From positions 1-64,000 of the forward strand of contig JAOTOM010002675.1 of the NCBI GenBank assembly GCA_034440615.1: 64,000 bases of DNA. Direction: 5' to 3'. The stretch comes from Ashinkailepas kermadecensis. Its lineage: Eukaryota > Arthropoda > Thecostraca > Neolepadidae. The notes under the pieces were generated by a model, which saw only the letters and a program-made list of their open reading frames with translations, did no database searches and was not told where the DNA came from. Position numbers and translations under genes: made by a program. Below are positions 34,901-40,900 of this stretch, one piece after another. Numbering within the stretch: position 1 is the first letter of the stretch; each line of letters begins with the position of its first letter.

Positions 34901-37900
34901 CAATTATGACGAGCTAGGGACGATAACGCTTCGCCGACGCGTCGACAGGCCCCAGCGACACGAGAATATCGCACCATGACTAAATCCTACACGACACCGT
35001 ACATCGTGATATCGCTTAAAAATAAATATTGACCAAATGTGACCTCTGTGACCGAGCGACCGGCTGGATGGTCGGCGTCCGGTCGGCGTCAGGCAATGTG
35101 CATTTATCTGCCTGCTCTAGGAGAGGCCGAGGCCTGCTCCATGACACGACAGAGGCAGTATCGTGCGGCAGCCAAGTGTTGATGGTCGCTTATCCACCCG
35201 CCTGCTCCAGGAGGCCAGCCCATGACACGACAGAGGCAGTACCGTGCGGCAGCCAGGTGTTGATGGTCGCTTATCCACCCGCCTGCTCCAGGAGGCCAGC
35301 CCATGACACGACAGAGGCAGTATCGTGCGACAGCCAGGTGTTGATGGTCGCTTATCCACCTGCCTGCTCCAGGAGGCCAGCCCATGACACGACAGAGGCA
35401 GTACCGTGCGGCAGCCAGGTGTTGATGGTCGCTTATCCACCCGCCTGCTCCAGGAGGCCAGCCCATGACACGACAGAGGCAGTATCGTGCGGCAGCCAGG
35501 TGTTGATGGTCGCTTATCCACCTGCCTGCTCCAGGACAGGCCAGCCGGCCCCAAAGAGCGACCTTCTCCAGCAGACATCGACTCCAGAGATGGTTAAGAT
35601 ATAACGAAGTGCCGACAATTATAGGCGGCGGCATTTGATTGGTTTAGTGTTATTGTGTTTGGAACTCTTTATCCCCTTGTTAGTCTTTAAAAGAGACAGT
35701 TTGGCCGCGAGGAGAGCCCGCCGGTGCCATTTGAGCGGCGCGCTAGCCCGGCCGCCGGCCATAAAACCATAAAGCAATAAAATCGATTGAAAGGCTCCGG
35801 ACAACTGCACCAGGCCCTCGTAAAATCGCACATTTGACCGCCGAGATTAACACGGGCGACAATCAGGCTTTAATTCAATAAAACCATTACCATTACCCCG
35901 CACGTGTTTGTGTGTAATCGATCCTTAGCGGGCCTGGCCGCCAGCCGAAGCTGTAGCCAGCCGCCGCCACCAGTACCGCAACGGGCCCAACTCACAAACA
36001 CTACAGCGGGCCCAACAAAAACACGACAGCTGCCCACAACTTCAAACGTCACGGCGGCTCCAACCCGCGGACGCGCCACAATGCACACGTAACCAGGCAG
36101 GCAGCTGCAGGCGCTCCTCAGCAACACTCGACACGCGCGCCGGATCGATATCGAGCGCCAACCAAACTGGCCATATATGCAAGCAACCTGGGGTGGGCAA
36201 ATCAGCCAGTCAGTGTAACAAAACACTAAAAATCGACGAACAGGCAACACGGCGGTGGTCAGCACGACGCGTAAGAGCACCTAAGCAGCAGGGGCTATCT
36301 GGAGGCAGGCAGCACACAGTGGGTAAGGGCAATACTCGCTGTCATCGGGTGGGCTGGGTACCAATTTCCGGGCGCTGTATGACCGATGCGGTCGATGTGC
36401 TCATAAACTCCAGTAACTACCACTCTGATCCGGCACGAATGATAGGCTTCGCGTCTTTGTCTGGTACACTCGGCCAGCCTGGTATTTTGATTGTGGATGC
36501 ATCAGAACCCCGGCCCCTCAAAACCCCGGAATCCATATTACCAAGCATCTCACCATGTATTTAGAGATTAAAACGACATTCATCTAGGCGCCTTATGCCA
36601 GTGCTAGGATGGCCCAGGGAGGACAAGTGCAAGTACATGTAAAGTCGAAACTCCGTGTACATCAGTCATAGGAGCATTGCTTTGCGTGCATACAGCCATG
36701 CTCCTTGAAGCATGTACGCAAAGCTAGTTATTTCAGATGCGATACATTCACGAAATTGCATTATTAAAAGCAGACATTAAAACGTCATCTCTCCCTGGGC
36801 CTGAACTGGCGACCTATGGACGCAAATCAAAGACAACACCCATTTGCCACTTGGGACGGACGGCGAGTGCTGCGAATGTTGCGAAATTCATCAATATTGT
36901 GATGAATGTTGGTACATCTCAAAATGACAAGGCTCGGAGCGAAAAATTTAGAACGAGGAATGTTGCATCACACAGTGAATCGCTGCTGAAAGTTGCCAGC
37001 AAGCGGAAACACCCCGTGAAATCCTTTCTTTGCACACAGATTAAGAGCACTTGTTTGCATGTTGGATGTTGGCAGTTCAACGCCTGCCTATCGGTTTTGT
37101 TTGGCTTCCTGATCGCGCCGGGCCCACGTGGTACGTAGCTCAGTTGACAGCGCACCAAACCAGATTCGCACGCCAGAGGTTGAGTGTATTAAAAGTCGCG
37201 TTTCCCGGTTTGTTCACCTCCGCGTGCATTTTACACACAAGATCATTTCATAATTGCATGGTAGGTGTTGCGTTACCAGTAGACACCATGGGGGTGCTTG
37301 TGGACAGAGCACAACTCCGGTGGCAATCCATAGGTTGGTGCCGGGTTATTCATTTAGGTGGCTCGCCGCGCAATAGGTGAGAAATGTCGCAAAAAGGTGA
37401 GTCCCTCAGGATTAGCATTGTGACGACGTTCGTAAAATCTTAAATAAAAGAGCGGGGTCAATTCTGCGTGGAGATGGTTTGTATTTAAACGTAACAAAAA
37501 AATATATATGAAGCTCCCAAAAGTAACGATCAAGTAGGATTAGAGCCTCGTATACGAGCTATATTTCGTGTGCAAGCTAAAGCAGTCAAGCTTCGATGAC
37601 GGGAAATTGCCAGGAGCATAGAAACTATCTGAGTTGCGGTGGGGGTGCAAGAGCACTTCAGTCATTTCTCATGCAATGTTATCTGGCTAATTGCAAAATA
37701 TTCCAATGTTGGGAAGTTTCCCTTCTCCCTCTCTTCATACGCCAGTAAGGGTGGTCCTAAGTGCCGTCGTGAGGATTCCTCCCTCTAAGGTACGAGTGAT
37801 GCAACGTGTCTGCTCGGCGGTGACCGGGCAATACTCTCGTGTCAGCTCGGTGGTGACCGGGGCGATACTCTCGTGTCAGCTCGGCGGTGACGGGGCAATA

Positions 37901-40900
37901 CTCTCGTGTCAGCTCGGTGGTGACGGGGCGATACTCCCGTGCCAGATCGGCGGTGATGGGGGCGATACTCTCGTGTCAGCTCGGTGATGGGGGCAATACT
38001 CTCGTGTCAGCTTGGTGGTGACGGGGCGATACTCTCGTGTCAGCTCGGCGGTGATGGGGGCGATACCTCGTGTGCTCGGCGGTGACGGGGCGATACCTCG
38101 TGTCGCTCGGCGGTGATGGGGCGATACTGTGTCGTTCGGCGGTGACCGGGAGATATGTTGTCGCTCGGTGGTGACCGGGGCGATACTCGTGTGTTGGGGT
38201 GTGGGGCGATACTCGTGTCGCTCGGCGGTGACGGGGCGATACCTCGTGTCAGCTCGGCGGTGATGGGGCGATACCTCGTGTCAGCTCGGCGGTGACCGGG
38301 GTGATGCTGTTGTCAGCTCGGTGGTGACCGGGCAATACCTCGTGTCAGCTCGGTGGTGACGGGGCGATACTCTCGTGTCAGCTCGGCGGTGATGGGGGCG
38401 ATACTCTCGTGTCAGCTCGGCGGTGACGGGGCGATACTCTCGTGTCAGCTCGGCGGTGATGGGGGCGATACTCTCGTGTCAGTTCGGCGGTGACCGGGGT
38501 GATACTCGTGTCAGCTCGGCGGTGACGGGGCGATACTCTCGTGTCAGTTCGGCGGTGACCGGGGAGATACTGTTGTCAGCTCGGTGGTGACCGGGGCGAT
38601 ACTCTCGTGTCAGTTCGGCGGTGATGGGGGCGATACTCTCGTGTCAGCTCGGCGGTGACGGGGCGATACTCTCGTGTCAGCTCGGCGGTGATGGGGCGAT
38701 ACTCTCGTGTCAGCTCGGCGGTGACCGGGGTGATGCTGTTGTCAGCTCGGTGGTGACCGGGGCAATACTCGTGTCAGCTCGGCGGTGACGGGGCGATACT
38801 TCGTGTGCTCGGCGGTGACCGGGGTGATGTCTCGTGCCGATCGGCGGTGATGGGGCGATACTCTCGTGTCAGCTCGGCGGTGATGGGGCGATACTCTCGT
38901 GTCAGCTCGGCGGTGACCGGGGTGATGCTGTTGTCAGCTCGGTGGTGACCGGGGCGATACTCTCGTGTCAGCTCGGCGGTGACGGGGCGATACTCTCGTG
39001 TCAGCTCGGCGGTGATGGGGCGATACTCTCGTGTCAGCTCGGCGGTGACCGGGGTGATGCTGTTGTCAGCTCGGTGGTGACCGGGGCGATACTCTCGTGT
39101 CAGTTCGGCGGTGACCGGGGTGATGCTCTCGTGCCTGGTCGGCGGTGACCGGGGTGATACTCCGTGCCTGGTCGGCGGTGACCGGTGTAATACTCCGTGT
39201 CTGCCCGGCGGTGACCGAGGTGATGTTACACTCAAATGCTCGAAGGGTGGCCATTCGAATGCTCCAGTCGGTAGCTCCAATGTTAGCGTGTGTAAAAATA
39301 TAATTTTGCTGGTAAGGAGGGAGAAGGGGTTTGTTGATTTCCATGATCCCTTGAATCACCAGTGGCAACGACATAATTTGTTCTACGTTTGCATATTTCA
39401 TCCGCCTCCCCGTTGTCGTGACCAGTCTTGCTTACGTTGTTTACCCGCGGCTACCACTGAAATGGCCACCTTTTCTGTAGCAGTCGCCGGCAATCAATGC
39501 GTCTACTTGGCTGGTGTGTCGGCCACAGGGGATCCTCCAGCTGAAATTGGTGCTTAGCATTGACGGCGCTTGTATTGTCGACATCCATCTGCAGGCATTT
39601 ATGATAGCTGGAGCACGATGAGGCCTCTTGTTGACGCCGCGTTTTGACATGTCTGTTGGCTTGTTGTCGGCAGCCGAAAGCTCCAAACTAATCTTCATCC
39701 GGCCCGCTCCAAGTGAAACTGTTAAAAGAAATCAGCCTGGCAACTTGGCGACTCATTCTTTTAATCGTGTCATCCAATCTAAGCGAAAAGCGGGACATAG
39801 TCGGCGGCGGCTGCCGCGGCGGATCCCTTTGACTTCTCAGAGTAAGGCAAGCATGAAAGCGGGTGCAGTGGCCAACCGGATTCTTTAATTAAAAATACGC
39901 CAGGATCACGGGCCGCGCTTCAACTAACAATTTCCACCGTTTAATTGGGGCGTAATTGAAAGAACTTAGGGAAATTAGCGGATGATTATGAGTTTGTTTT
40001 CCGGAGACTGCCAAACAGTCGTCAACTGGGGTGTAAAAACGTCGGAAATGGTGGCATATTCCATTCTCTCATCAGTTGCAATCAGGGAATAGACATAATA
40101 CCGGAAACTTGGCGACAGGCGCGGGGTCCTGCTGAGATGGGTGAATTGGGACACACCATGAAAATACCGCCTTTACTCATTTGAACTTTGAACATCCACT
40201 CTTGTCAGAACTCCAAAAGAGCAGTCTGCCTTGTACGGCAATGAATGCACACCCTACCCGGCCCCACCCCCATCTGCTTCTCTTATATCTATATCTATAG
40301 CTGTATCTATATCCATATGTCTATCTCTGTCTCTATATTCATCTCTACCTCTATATCTACCTATATATTTATCTTCGAGCGGTGATGATGAAGAAAAAGC
40401 TGGATTAGGGTGTTTAATCTGAAAAGCTCAATATTATTTCGTTCAGCACGACTGGGTTAGCCCCTGCAATCTATTTCGGCCGCTCGTCCACGACTGTGTT
40501 CATCGGACGACAAATTGACTTGTCAGATATTCCATCGTGTACTTCCATATCCCAGTCGAGCAAAAAACATTCGAAATTATTTTTTCGTCACTGGCATTGT
40601 TTTTCAGTGGCTGGTATATGAAAACAGAGACATTTGCATCAAACTAGTGAATATGACCGGAGATAAAAAAAAATATGTAGATTTGAATTAGATATGGATC
40701 GAACAGAACAGGTTTTAAATGGATACGGCTGGGGAAGAACAACCTGCTATGCTCCCGCTGACGGAAGGTACGGACGCCTACCCCACAAAGAAGGGCTATA
40801 GGCGAGGGCATGTGGGACGTCATAACGCGTGAAGTCATTTTTGTTTTCACTGTGCTCTTTCTATGTAATCCCTTAGAGTTAATGATGAACCCGAAAAGTG

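Larger units (their letters stand above)
36200..37690. other. RNF220 intron, no exon found
   Basis: Holds the dispersed pair member at 36705-36800 and a SINE head at 37128-37192. A 133-codon open frame (36737-37138) overlaps both and is not credible as a gene. Confidence 0.45.
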
